A DNA stretch of 64,000 nucleotides. Source: JAGDZR01 sp049115695 (GTDB lineage: Bacteria > Bacteroidota > Bacteroidia > Cytophagales > Cyclobacteriaceae). The notes beneath the pieces are model-generated. The model was given only the letters and a program-made list of their open reading frames with translations, did not search any database and was not told the DNA's origin. Made by a program: the position numbers and the translations under genes. The stretch covers positions 248,001 to 312,000 of the forward strand of contig JAGDZR010000017.1 of assembly GCA_049115695.1 (NCBI GenBank). Direction: 5' to 3'. Below are positions 52,528 to 61,500 of this stretch, piece by piece. Within the stretch, counting starts at the first letter, position 1. Each line of letters opens with the position of its first letter.

Positions 52528-53925
52528 TTACCCCAAAGTCTTTACTTCATCAACTAATGACTGAATGGAACTTTTCGCATCACCAAAAAGCATTTTGGTT
52601 TTCTCATGGAAGAATAATGGATTTTCGATTCCCGAATAACCAGCATTCATGGACCGCTTCAAAACAATAACTTGTTTGGTGTTGAGGATTTCCAATATCG
52701 GCATGCCATAGATTGGGCTACCAGGATCATCCAATGCGGAAGGGTTAACTACATCATTAGCGCCTACCACGATCGTAACATCTGTATCGTTCATCACAGC
52801 ATTGGCATCATCCAAATCCAGTAGTTTTGGATAGGGAACGTCAGCTTCTGCAAGCAAGACATTCATATGTCCTGGCATTCGCCCTGCTACCGGGTGTATA
52901 GCGTATGTGACATTGACACCATGCCCTGAAAGAAGATTGTCAAGTTCCTTGCAAGTTTTTTGTGCTTGAGCTACTGCCATGCCATAGCCGGGGACCAACA
53001 TAACATTAGAGGCATACCTGAGCATAATGGCCACATCATTGGCGTTGGCCTCTTTGACGGTCTTTTCACCCTGATCTTTGGTGCTGCTGCTAGTTGTGCC
53101 AAATCCACCAATAATTACATTGAATAAAGATCGATTCATTGCCTGGCACATAAGCACGGTAAGGATGGTGCCAGATGAGCCAACCAAAATACCTCCTATG
53201 AGCATGAGCTGATTGTTGTAGATAATACCTGCAAGTGCCGCCGCAACACCAGTAAATGCATTTAAAAGTGAAATAACAACCGGCATGTCAGCACCGCCAA
53301 TGGGTTGTACGAACGTAACCCCATATATGAGGGATAAGCCAAGAATAACGGCTGGTAAGACGAAATCACCCTGCGGTTTGATTACTTGAAATGAAATCAG
53401 TCCTAAAATAACTACTACTACAAAAATATTAAGAATGCCAGCTGCTGGAATTTTCCAATCCTTGATGCTGCCAGATAGCTTTCCCCAGGCAATAAGACTT
53501 CCTGTGAAGGCCACTGCTCCAATGAACAGGGCAAGTAAGGTGGTAAGATGGCTTCCTGCAGAAATGGTATCCCCATTTTCAATAGCAATCTGATACTTAA
53601 ATAACTCTATCATCGAAATGGCCACAGCGCAAGCACCACCCAACCCATTGAATAGGGAAACGAGCTCAGGCATTGCAGTCATGGCCACTTTTTTGGACAT
53701 GATCAGGCCGATCAATGCGCCAACAAACATGGCAATGATGATTAATGAGTAATTGTTGTCACCTGACGATATGGGTGTTAATAAAGAAGCCAAAATAGCT
53801 ACCCCCATACCTGCTGCTGCGATAAGATTGCCATTTCGAGCGGTAGCGGGACTACTAAGTCGCCTGAGTCCAACAATCAATAATACTACTGAGGCCAGAT
53901 AGGCCAAATTGATATATGCTAACAT
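52528..53925 (-). CDS. pntB: NAD(P) transhydrogenase subunit beta
   Basis: 465 residues. The N-terminal half holds the membrane domain II helices (about eight). The C-terminal half is the NADP(H)-binding domain III (YGMAVAQAQKTCKELDNLL, HPVAGRMPGHMNVLLAEADVPY, GANDVVNPSALDDP, VLKRSMNAGYSGIENPLF). Together with the two alpha genes upstream it couples hydride transfer from NADH to NADP+ with proton entry. Last gene of the pntAa-pntAb-pntB operon, 10 bp after pntAb. Confidence 0.94.
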   Translation of the reverse strand: MLAYINLAYLASVVLLIVGLRRLSSPATARNGNLIAAAGMGVAILASLLTPISSGDNNYSLIIIAMFVGALIGLIMSKKVAMTAMPELVSLFNGLGGACAVAISMIELFKYQIAIENGDTISAGSHLTTLLALFIGAVAFTGSLIAWGKLSGSIKDWKIPAAGILNIFVVVVILGLISFQVIKPQGDFVLPAVILGLSLIYGVTFVQPIGGADMPVVISLLNAFTGVAAALAGIIYNNQLMLIGGILVGSSGTILTVLMCQAMNRSLFNVIIGGFGTTSSSTKDQGEKTVKEANANDVAIMLRYASNVMLVPGYGMAVAQAQKTCKELDNLLSGHGVNVTYAIHPVAGRMPGHMNVLLAEADVPYPKLLDLDDANAVMNDTDVTIVVGANDVVNPSALDDPGSPIYGMPILEILNTKQVIVLKRSMNAGYSGIENPLFFHEKTKMLFGDAKSSIQSLVDEVKTLG

Positions 53926-53935
53926 GTTGATTCCC

Positions 53936-54241
53936 TCACTTCTTTTTAAACATCTCCAACATTCTGTTGGTCACAGCATGACCACCTATGACATTGATCA
54001 TGCCCAAAACGATTCCTACAAACCCAAGTGTGAGGGATAAGTAGTCATCAGATGACGACTGCCTGACGAGTAAAATCGCCCCAATGATCACCACTCCGCT
54101 AATGGCATTTGCTCCTGACATCAGCGGCGTATGTAGGACTGTTGGAACTTTAGAGATCAACTCAAACCCCAGGTAAAAAGCCATGACAAACATGTAAAGT
54201 GTCATTGGGTTTTGTTCAATGAAACTTAGTATAGATTCCAT
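53936..54241 (-). CDS. pntAb: NAD(P) transhydrogenase subunit alpha part 2
   Basis: 101 residues with three membrane helices (FVMAFYLGFELISKVPTVLHTPLMSGANAISGVVIIGAIL is the conserved core, given here as separate family positions). It corresponds to the membrane part of E. coli PntA, encoded separately as in Rhodospirillum rubrum. Ten bases separate it from each neighbouring gene. Confidence 0.93.
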   Translation of the reverse strand: MESILSFIEQNPMTLYMFVMAFYLGFELISKVPTVLHTPLMSGANAISGVVIIGAILLVRQSSSDDYLSLTLGFVGIVLGMINVIGGHAVTNRMLEMFKKK

Positions 54242-54251
54242 AAAAAATAAT

Positions 54252-55352
54252 TTAGGCTGTTACAGGTTGGGGGTTCTGCCTGTTAAGCGCTGTTTTCGTA
54301 AGTATTTCATGTTCCCAGGGAAGGTTTTCAATTCCGTCTTTGAGAACGAATTTTAAAAAATTGTAAAGATTGGTACTGTAAAGTCTGCTTGCCTCCTTGG
54401 GTAGTTTTTCGTAAAGACTTGAATCACCTATAATCGTAATTCCTTCATGATTGATAACTTGATTATCCACCGAAACGTCACAATTTCCTCCAGAGGCAGT
54501 CGCCATGTCTACAATGACACATCCAGGTTTCATTTGTTCAATAGTTTGTTGTTGCAGTAGAATGGGAGCTTTTCGCCCAGGGATATTGGCAGTTGAGATC
54601 ACAATGTCTGATTTGATAGCTCTTTCCTGTATAAGTGATTGCTGTTTCTGTTTGTATTCCTCACTTTGCTCTACCGCATATCCACCAGCTCCACTGTCTT
54701 CAGTACTGCCTTCGACTTCTACAAATTTGGCACCAAGGCTTTCGACCTCTTCCTTTACAGCTGAGCGCACATCAAAAGCTTCTACAACAGCTCCGAGTCT
54801 CTTCGCAGTTGCAATAGCCTGGAGACCGGCTACTCCTGCTCCCAAAACAAGCACTTTCGCGGGAGGAACTGTGCCAGCAGCAGTCGTCATCATTGGGAAA
54901 TAGCCAGGAAAATGGTTGGCAGCCTCAAGGACAGCCTTGTATCCAGAAAGTGATGCCAGCGACGATAAAATGTCCATTGTCTGAGCAATGGAGGTTCTCG
55001 GAACCATGTCTAATCCGAAAACATTCAGTTCGCTTGATGATGCAATTTCTGAGATTTTCGGGTGTGTTAGCTTGTTAAATCTTCCAATCAGTATTGTTCC
55101 TGGCTTGATTGCCTGTAATTCGTCTGGTAAGAGAAAGTTGTCCGCAGTTAGCAAAATATCTGACTGGGTCAGAATTTCGTTTCTGTCCTTTTCTAGAACA
55201 TCTTTATAATCTTCCTCCAAATAAAAGGATTGCGCAACTGCGCCGTTTTCAAGCGCTATTGAATGCCCATCTTTCTGATACTTTAGAGCAATAGATGGGA
55301 CAAGTGATGCGAGTCTTGAACTCGAGGATTTTAAGATTCCAATTTGTGCCAT
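54252..55352 (-). CDS. pntAa: NAD(P) transhydrogenase subunit alpha part 1
   Basis: 366 residues, the soluble NAD(H)-binding domain I. Features: alanine dehydrogenase/PNT N-terminal fold, the NAD motif VLVLGAGVAGLQAIATAKRLGAVVEAFDVR (split by family positions), GGYAVEQSEEYKQKQQSLI and VIVDMATASGGNCD. It starts the operon. Hydride transfer takes place between this domain and domain III of PntB on the cytosolic face. Confidence 0.94.
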   Translation of the reverse strand: MAQIGILKSSSSRLASLVPSIALKYQKDGHSIALENGAVAQSFYLEEDYKDVLEKDRNEILTQSDILLTADNFLLPDELQAIKPGTILIGRFNKLTHPKISEIASSSELNVFGLDMVPRTSIAQTMDILSSLASLSGYKAVLEAANHFPGYFPMMTTAAGTVPPAKVLVLGAGVAGLQAIATAKRLGAVVEAFDVRSAVKEEVESLGAKFVEVEGSTEDSGAGGYAVEQSEEYKQKQQSLIQERAIKSDIVISTANIPGRKAPILLQQQTIEQMKPGCVIVDMATASGGNCDVSVDNQVINHEGITIIGDSSLYEKLPKEASRLYSTNLYNFLKFVLKDGIENLPWEHEILTKTALNRQNPQPVTA

Positions 55353-55461
55353 TTTGAGCGGAATTTGGGCAAACTTAAAAAATTGACACTAATTCCGCTT
55401 TTTTATGGTAAAATTTAAATGTAGCCTTTTCTTCTGTTGAAAAAATGAAATCTTCTTTCAG

Positions 55462-55626
55462 TTAGAGTAAAGCAAGGATAATGATCGATATCAAGGGCAC
55501 AAGATATCTAATGTAAATAATTAGTCTCAACATTCTTTTGGTATTTGGGTTCAGTTCAAAATTTGCACCAAAAGGTTCGTCGAAGAAATGTTGTTCAGTG
55601 AGGCAGGAAAAAACCTGAGTAGTCAA
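55462..55626 (-). CDS. possible small membrane protein coupled to the SDR gene
   Basis: A 54-codon frame begins at a TTG whose last two bases are part of the SDR stop (TTGA, 55626-55623). It ends at TAA 55462. The product is charged at the start, with FDEPFGANFELN, and ends in one hydrophobic helix (LIIYIRYLVPLISIIILALL). No homologue is recognised. It could be chance, since the start codon is TTG; the overlap and the well-formed membrane helix argue for it. Confidence 0.3.
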   Translation of the reverse strand: MTTQVFSCLTEQHFFDEPFGANFELNPNTKRMLRLIIYIRYLVPLISIIILALL

Positions 55627-56507
55627 GGATTTTTGGAAAAATTCTGTTCCTTTATTTTAATCAAACCAGTCGTCTTAGCTAAAAATCTGTCCAGAAACCT
55701 GTCTGGAAGTAGTCTTGGAAGTATCCAGTTTGTTAGTCTCTTTTGGATGAATGTATATCTTGTTTTGGGATGTTTGGATTCAAAAATCCTGACAATATTC
55801 TCTGAAACAAATTCTGTGGAAAGAGCAGTGTGGATTGCTGACTGAACAAATTTTCTATTGAAGGAGGCAAGTATATTCCCATAAGGTGTGTTGGAATATG
55901 CTGAAGCCACTTCACTGGTGCTTTTGTTCCAAATTGGAGTTTTAATTGCTCCGGATCCAATCAGTATTACGTCAATCCCATAACCTATCAGTTCGCGCCT
56001 AAGGCTCGTAGAAATTGCTTCTAAGGCATACTTAGAAGCTGCGTATGGGCCAACGAAAGGCATTGCTATTTTTCCTGAAACCGAGCCTATTTGAATTATT
56101 CTACCTGGAGGATGCAGATAATCAACATTGGCACCCAAAAGAGGGGCGAACGCCTGTGTTACCTTGACTAAACCGATCACATTTACATCCATTTGATGTT
56201 TGAATTGCTCGATAGGCACATGAAGAAGTGGTCCAGCTATTGCGATTCCAGCATTGTTGATCAACCCTGCTAATGGTTTGCCATTCAATATTTCACCAAG
56301 CTCAAAGGCGGCATCATCTATGGCCTTGTGATCGGTTACATCAAATGTTAATGGGTGAAAGGATCGACCAAACGACTTTATCAATGCTACTGCATCTTCT
56401 GATTTGCGGACACTACCATACACTTTGTATCCTTTTTTAATGAAGTCACTAGCTAATTGATGACCAAGCCCGGTAGAGACACCTGTGATAAGGATTTGTT
56501 TGTCCAT
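55623..56507 (-). CDS. short-chain dehydrogenase/reductase
   Basis: 294 residues, classical SDR. The cofactor motif is TGVSTGLGHQ, then NNAGIAIAGP (NNAG), a catalytic Ser in QIGSVSGKI and YAASKYALEA (Tyr-x3-Lys). The C-terminal third is longer than in the minimal SDR and ends basic (KIKEQNFSKNP), as in retinol dehydrogenase-like members. The substrate is unknown. It is the last certain gene of a four-gene minus-strand unit, 2 nt after the thioesterase. Confidence 0.9.
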   Translation of the reverse strand: MDKQILITGVSTGLGHQLASDFIKKGYKVYGSVRKSEDAVALIKSFGRSFHPLTFDVTDHKAIDDAAFELGEILNGKPLAGLINNAGIAIAGPLLHVPIEQFKHQMDVNVIGLVKVTQAFAPLLGANVDYLHPPGRIIQIGSVSGKIAMPFVGPYAASKYALEAISTSLRRELIGYGIDVILIGSGAIKTPIWNKSTSEVASAYSNTPYGNILASFNRKFVQSAIHTALSTEFVSENIVRIFESKHPKTRYTFIQKRLTNWILPRLLPDRFLDRFLAKTTGLIKIKEQNFSKNP

Positions 56508-56509
56508 GG

Positions 56510-56914
56510 CTATTCGCTAATAAATATCGAAAGAATATCGTCTGTAATCCGCCTTGGACGTTGCGTTTTGATGTCAACCATGCACCATTTGGTATGTGAT
56601 TGGACGGCTAGTTGATCTTGGGCGTCATAAATCCAGACATTTCTACCCCAGGTTGCGCCAGTTGCATCATCGACTACTTGTGTTTTAACTGTTACTTGAT
56701 CGTTAAGAAAACAGGGTCTTTTGTATTCAATCAGATGACTGACAACTACCCAGGCGAATTGCTGTTTGATTTCAGTTGAAGCTTTTAACAACCAGTGCTC
56801 CTTTGCAATGTCCTGGATCCATTTCAAATAGACTACATTATTAACATGATTCATCTCATCAATATCTGCAGCAGATACAACTATTTTTATTGAGTGACTT
56901 GCCAATTGTTTCAT
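56510..56914 (-). CDS. acyl-CoA thioesterase (hotdog fold, 4HBT)
   Basis: 134 residues, the usual single-hotdog length. The 4HBT motif is DIDEMNHVNNVVYLKWIQDIAKEHW (Asp at the start, HVNN). It hydrolyses acyl-CoA thioesters in characterised relatives, and the substrate cannot be told here. It sits one base behind the lipoprotein gene and two bases before the SDR gene. Confidence 0.88.
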   Translation of the reverse strand: MKQLASHSIKIVVSAADIDEMNHVNNVVYLKWIQDIAKEHWLLKASTEIKQQFAWVVVSHLIEYKRPCFLNDQVTVKTQVVDDATGATWGRNVWIYDAQDQLAVQSHTKWCMVDIKTQRPRRITDDILSIFISE

Positions 56915-56915
56915 A

Positions 56916-57596
56916 CTATCGCACGGACAAATTGATCAAGTTGATGTCTATACCAAGTGGACCTTCATGGTCTGGTGCAAACCACGCTCCATTATGTTTT
57001 TGCCAGTTTTGCCAGGAAACTTTAATACCTCCAATAGGAATAATGCTAACCCACATTTTCCAATACTTAGGCCGATACTGATCATCTAGCACCCAGAGGT
57101 AGGAATCTCCCGGGGTAACACCTCCGAATTGATAAGTAATCAACAAACCATGCCCATCATCCACTTTCACAATGCTTCGTGTGGTGCCAGGATCAAACAC
57201 CTTGTAGGGAGCCACTAGCCAGAATGAATCATTGGCGAATAGTTTCCATGCCTTTTGAATGGTCTTTTCCTTCAATTCACCTAATTGCTCAACATTATTT
57301 TCATATGCAATGCCGGAAATGGTTGATGGATCGAGTAAGACCTCATAGTCATCCCATTTAACATTTACCTTATTTTCTTGCTTGTTCCATACAAAATGAT
57401 GTCCTCGTGGAAAGCTCCATCTGATTTCGGTTATGGAATCATAGGCAGCTGAATTGAGAGCTGACATCATCTTTTCAGCCAGTTGATCAGCCTCCTCCCC
57501 GGGTATGCCATTTGGAACTCGCTTTGATACGAAGCAACCAGAAAATGAAATGATAAGGAACAGCGCAAAAACTTGTACCCACTTTCTTTTATTCAT
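56916..57596 (-). CDS. hypothetical lipoprotein
   Basis: 226 residues. Signal with lipobox FSGC (Cys21). I recognise no family. The body is beta-rich with many aromatic residues (IRWSFPRGHHFVWNKQ, YLWVLDDQYRPKYWKMWVSIIPIGG, FAPDHEGPLGIDINLINLSV), which suggests a lipid- or ligand-binding barrel of the LolA/lipocalin sort; this is inference. It is cotranscribed with the thioesterase and the SDR. Confidence 0.6.
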   Translation of the reverse strand: MNKRKWVQVFALFLIISFSGCFVSKRVPNGIPGEEADQLAEKMMSALNSAAYDSITEIRWSFPRGHHFVWNKQENKVNVKWDDYEVLLDPSTISGIAYENNVEQLGELKEKTIQKAWKLFANDSFWLVAPYKVFDPGTTRSIVKVDDGHGLLITYQFGGVTPGDSYLWVLDDQYRPKYWKMWVSIIPIGGIKVSWQNWQKHNGAWFAPDHEGPLGIDINLINLSVR

Positions 57597-57608
57597 GTGA
57601 GAGGATGA

Positions 57609-58205
57609 TTAGTACATGGAAAACGTTTCTGAAAAAACCACGTCTCCTTTCTGAAGGATATCTAAACGGATTTCGTAGGCGTCATATTTGCTTAAATTGA
57701 TCACTTTCTCCCGTACCTCAATAGTAGGTTCCCAGAAAACATAGTCTAGTTGCTTGTCCCCCATTCCGAAAAGGAAAATGGATGCTGGGTCTTTATTGTA
57801 GTCTTTGATGTGGATTTTGAGATTGAGTAGGTCATCAACAGAAGCAGTAATACTTTCTTTGAGCAAACGTTTGGTAGATGCTACGACAAATGGGTATTCA
57901 AGAAATTCTCCATCATAATTGATCTCAAATTTATATTCACCAAGTCTTGCAGCTTCTCCGAGGTTATATTTTTTTAGAAATGCTTTTTCAACGTATTCTT
58001 CATCCAGTAAGACTTCATTGCCAGGTCCAATGAGTTTGACCTGTACATTGATAGGAAGAGGGGAGGAGAGAAGGATTTTGTATTCTCGGTTTAGGACATC
58101 CGGTAACACCTTTACCATTGCCTGGTTTTGAGCACAGGTCATTGTGGTTGAAATCACCAATATCAGGTATAGACAAAAAGAATTTACCTTGTTGTAAATG
58201 GGCAT
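57609..58205 (-). CDS. hypothetical secreted protein
   Basis: 198 residues from the ATG at 58205, which gives the signal peptide (MPIYNKVNSFCLYLILVIS to TCAQ). An upstream start at 58238 would add 11 residues before it. The mature part is beta-rich (ALTERNATING strands such as PINVQVKLIGPGNEVLLDEEY, LGEYKFEINYDGEFLEYPF) and resembles an Ig-like or macroglobulin-like fold. No family is assigned. It heads the minus-strand operon with the lipoprotein, thioesterase and SDR genes. Confidence 0.6.
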   Translation of the reverse strand: MPIYNKVNSFCLYLILVISTTMTCAQNQAMVKVLPDVLNREYKILLSSPLPINVQVKLIGPGNEVLLDEEYVEKAFLKKYNLGEAARLGEYKFEINYDGEFLEYPFVVASTKRLLKESITASVDDLLNLKIHIKDYNKDPASIFLFGMGDKQLDYVFWEPTIEVREKVINLSKYDAYEIRLDILQKGDVVFSETFSMY

Positions 58206-58338
58206 GTTTTGTATAGCTATAGCACTTAATGAGTCCAAAACTTAACAAAATAACTGGGATGGTACTATTTAAAGATCAAATATTTATTTACCCCTGAACT
58301 AATAATTCAAAATTTTCTAGGTTTTATTTTATTGAGTC
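58206..58338. other. non-coding divergent region, first part
   Basis: AT-rich spacer between the hypothetical secreted protein and the candidate RNA. It should hold the minus-strand promoter. I see no clear consensus box and no open frame. Confidence 0.5.
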
Positions 58339-58369
58339 TTGGTTTTTTAATAAAATATGTGCACTTTTG
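58339..58369 (+). promoter_or_regulatory. candidate promoter of the 58.4 kb RNA
   Basis: TTG (58339-58341), 20 nt, then CACTTTTG (58362-58369), one mismatch from TAnnTTTG. It would start transcription near 58376. Confidence 0.45.
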
Positions 58370-58372
58370 TCT

Positions 58373-58457
58373 CATAACCTTTTAGGTTAGGTTGGTGACT
58401 AGTTATGGAAAATTATTTTTCCTTAGGGCAAATGCGAGGCATTTGCCTTTTTTTTTT
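58373..58457 (+). ncRNA. candidate small RNA or attenuator leader
   Basis: A stretch of about 85 nt begins at a consensus-like promoter, holds a small hairpin (AACCT-TTT-AGGTT) inside a possible outer pair (ATAAC/GTTAT), and ends with a perfect terminator. No plus-strand gene lies upstream, so the terminator needs its own transcript. A 23-codon frame (MENYFSLGQMRGICLF) overlaps the terminator, which leaves leader-peptide attenuation of the downstream kinase as the alternative to a free small RNA. Confidence 0.4.
58427..58457 (+). terminator. orphan Rho-independent terminator
   Basis: GGCAAATGC (58427-58435) and GCATTTGCC (58439-58447) pair perfectly around GAG, followed by ten T residues. 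It stands 90 bp before the hybrid kinase gene. Confidence 0.85.
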
Positions 58458-58546
58458 GCCTAAAATTCTTTTTTAAGAATTGACGATTTTGATCTAAGTT
58501 TATCGGTACTTTCTCGCTAGTATTTTAGTTTCAGTAAACCCATTGC

Positions 58547-61500
58547 ATGTCTACTGTGGATTTGAAGAATGAGTCGGAGGCAAAAAAATCTGCTGTCCGT
58601 GACTTTGATATACTTGATACACCTTCTGAACAGGTCTTTGATGATCTTGTTAAGATAGCTGCTGTTTCATTAAATGTGCCTGTTGCTGTGATCTCCTTTA
58701 GAGATGGGGATAGGCTATGGTTCAAGGCGCGCTATGGTATAAATCTAAAGGAAATTCCGTGTGAGCAATCATTTTGCCAGGAGGCAATGAAAAACGCTCA
58801 TTCTGTATTGGTCGTTGAGGATGCCAGGTCGGATGACAAATTCAAAGACTCCCCGCTGGTAGAGGGTGAGCCATACATCAATTTCTATGCAGGCGCTCCT
58901 CTTACTACCAAGAATCATGAGGTTTTGGGGACATTGTTCATAGTTGATCATGAGCCTAGAAAGCTGACTGGTGATCAAAAAAACACATTGGTAGCCCTAT
59001 CACGTCAGATAATGTCCGTATTGGAGTTACGGAAATCCAATCGGGAACTTTCAAATGATCAGCAGCACATCCAGAGCAGGGATAGTCGATATCAGCACCT
59101 CATTGAGAGTGTGGATGATATGATATTTGAATTGGATGAGCGAGGAAATTTTGTTTATGCTAACCCAGCTATGCTGAGTGTGACGGGGTATGAACAAGCG
59201 GAATTACTCTCCATGAATTACCAGGATATCCTGAGTGAGGAGGGGATGGCTCAGGCATTCGACACATTCAAGGGGCAGATTAGGCTGAAAGAGCAAAAAA
59301 ACTATATAGAGCTCAAAATTCAACCTAAGGGCGAATCTGAACAGATTGATGTTGGGTTGAAAATTGAGGTGGTTCAGAAAGGCGATGTTGTTGAACACAT
59401 ATATGCCATTGCAAGGGACATTACAGAACTTATTAAGGCCAGACTTCAACTGGCTGATCGTGAGGAAAAGTATAGGATCTTATCGGAGAACTCCCGTGAT
59501 TTAATTGCATTGCTTGAACCGGATGGTACGTATCGTTATTTGTCAGCTTCATGTAAGGAATTGTTAGGGTACGAACCAGAAGAATTGATTGGCGTAAATT
59601 CTTACACATTGTTTTACCCTGATGATTTGGATAAGGTTAAAAGTCATGCTTATAACGAATTCTTCAATGGTCAGAAGCCAAGTAGTATTGAGTTTAGGAT
59701 AAAGAAAAAAGACGGTACGTACACGTGGTTTGAGTCCTATAACAAGCCCATCTATGACGATCAGCATAGATTGGTTGCGATACAGAATTCTTCGCGAGAT
59801 ATTACCACCAGAAAGGAGCACGAGTTTAAGCTTGAATCAGCGGACTTAAGTCTAAATCAATACAAAGAAGGTCTGGAATTGCTGAATCAGATATCGGCGA
59901 ACTCTGATCTGACAGCTGAACAACAGATATATGAGGCGCTTTGGGTCTCAACAGAGTTTTTGGAGTTGGAAACCGGAGTGTTGAGCAAAGTTGATGGAGA
60001 AGAATATACCATAGAAAATGTCTATGGCAGTATGAACAAATGGCAAAAAGGTCAGACTGTCAATCTCTCTGATGTGTTTTGTGAGGTCAGTTACAAGAAA
60101 GAGGACATTTTCTCTATTGATCATGTAAGCAAAACAACGCTCAAGGTGCACAAGTGCTTTGTGCAATATCAGGTGGAGGCCTACATCAGTATTCCCTATT
60201 ATGTGTCAGGCGAAAAAAGAGGGACAATCAGTTTCTCGTCCTCAAACCCTCATGACGGACCTTTTGATCAAAATGCCTTTGAATTTATCAAACTTCTGGC
60301 GCGTTGGATTGGATTCTTGATACAACAGCAGGAGTATGAGAAAAATCTCATGGCAGACAAAATGATCTTGCAGGCATTTGTGAGTTCAGCACCTGCAGCG
60401 ATCGCTATGTTTGATGCCGAGGTACAATACATTGCTGCAAGTGATAAGTGGTACGATGACTATGATCTCCAGGATGAATATATTATTGGGCGATCCTATT
60501 TTGACGTTTTTCCAGATGTTGGTCCCGAGTGGGAGAAAGTGTTTGAAAATGCGCTAGCCGGTAACATAGAGTACAATGAACAAGATCTTATTGAGCAGGC
60601 AAATGGGGAGATCAAATGGATTAAGTGGGAAGTAAGGCCCTGGTTCAAAAAGCTGGAAGTGGTTGGCGGACTGATCATGTACACGGAGGATATCTCCTAT
60701 CAGAAAGAGCAGCAATTGCAATTGAAAATTGCCAAACGAAAAGCGGAGCAGGCAAGTAAGGCCAAAGAGCAGTTTCTTTCAACGATGAGTCACGAAATCA
60801 GGACTCCTCTCAATGCGATCATCGGCATGACTGATCTCATGTTAATGGAAGATCAAGATGACGAACAGCTCAAACGTTTAAAGCTGCTTAAATTTTCAGG
60901 TAATAATCTCCTGGTTTTAATTAATGATATCCTTGATTTCAACAAAATTGAAGCAGGTAAGCTGGAATTCGAAATCGCCGACTTCAGCCTGAAAGGGTTG
61001 CTGGATAAGACGCGTGCTTCGTTAATGAACCTGGCCGAGAAGAAGGGACTTGAGCTAAATCTGTCTTATGACCCTGAGCTTCCTGAGTTTTTCAAAGGGG
61101 ATGTGGTGAGGATAGGACAGGTGGTAACCAATTTAGTAAATAACGCGATCAAGTTTACTGAAAGTGGATATGTCTCCATAAAGGCCAGAAAGGCACATCA
61201 AGAGGAAGATAATTACACGATAAAATTCGAAATTAAGGATACCGGAATCGGTATTGCTAAAGATAAGGTAGACACTATTTTTCAGTCTTTCGAACAAGCA
61301 GGATCAGATATTACGCGTAGATATGGCGGAACAGGGCTTGGTCTGGCAATTACCAAACGTATCCTTGAATTGATGAGCTCGCAGATTCAGGTGCATAGTG
61401 CGGAGGGATTGGGATCAGTGTTTTACTTCGATATTACCCTGCCACTTGGTGAGTCCACGGCGACTGACAAGGTGCAATTAGAAGGAAAAGCGGAACTGCG

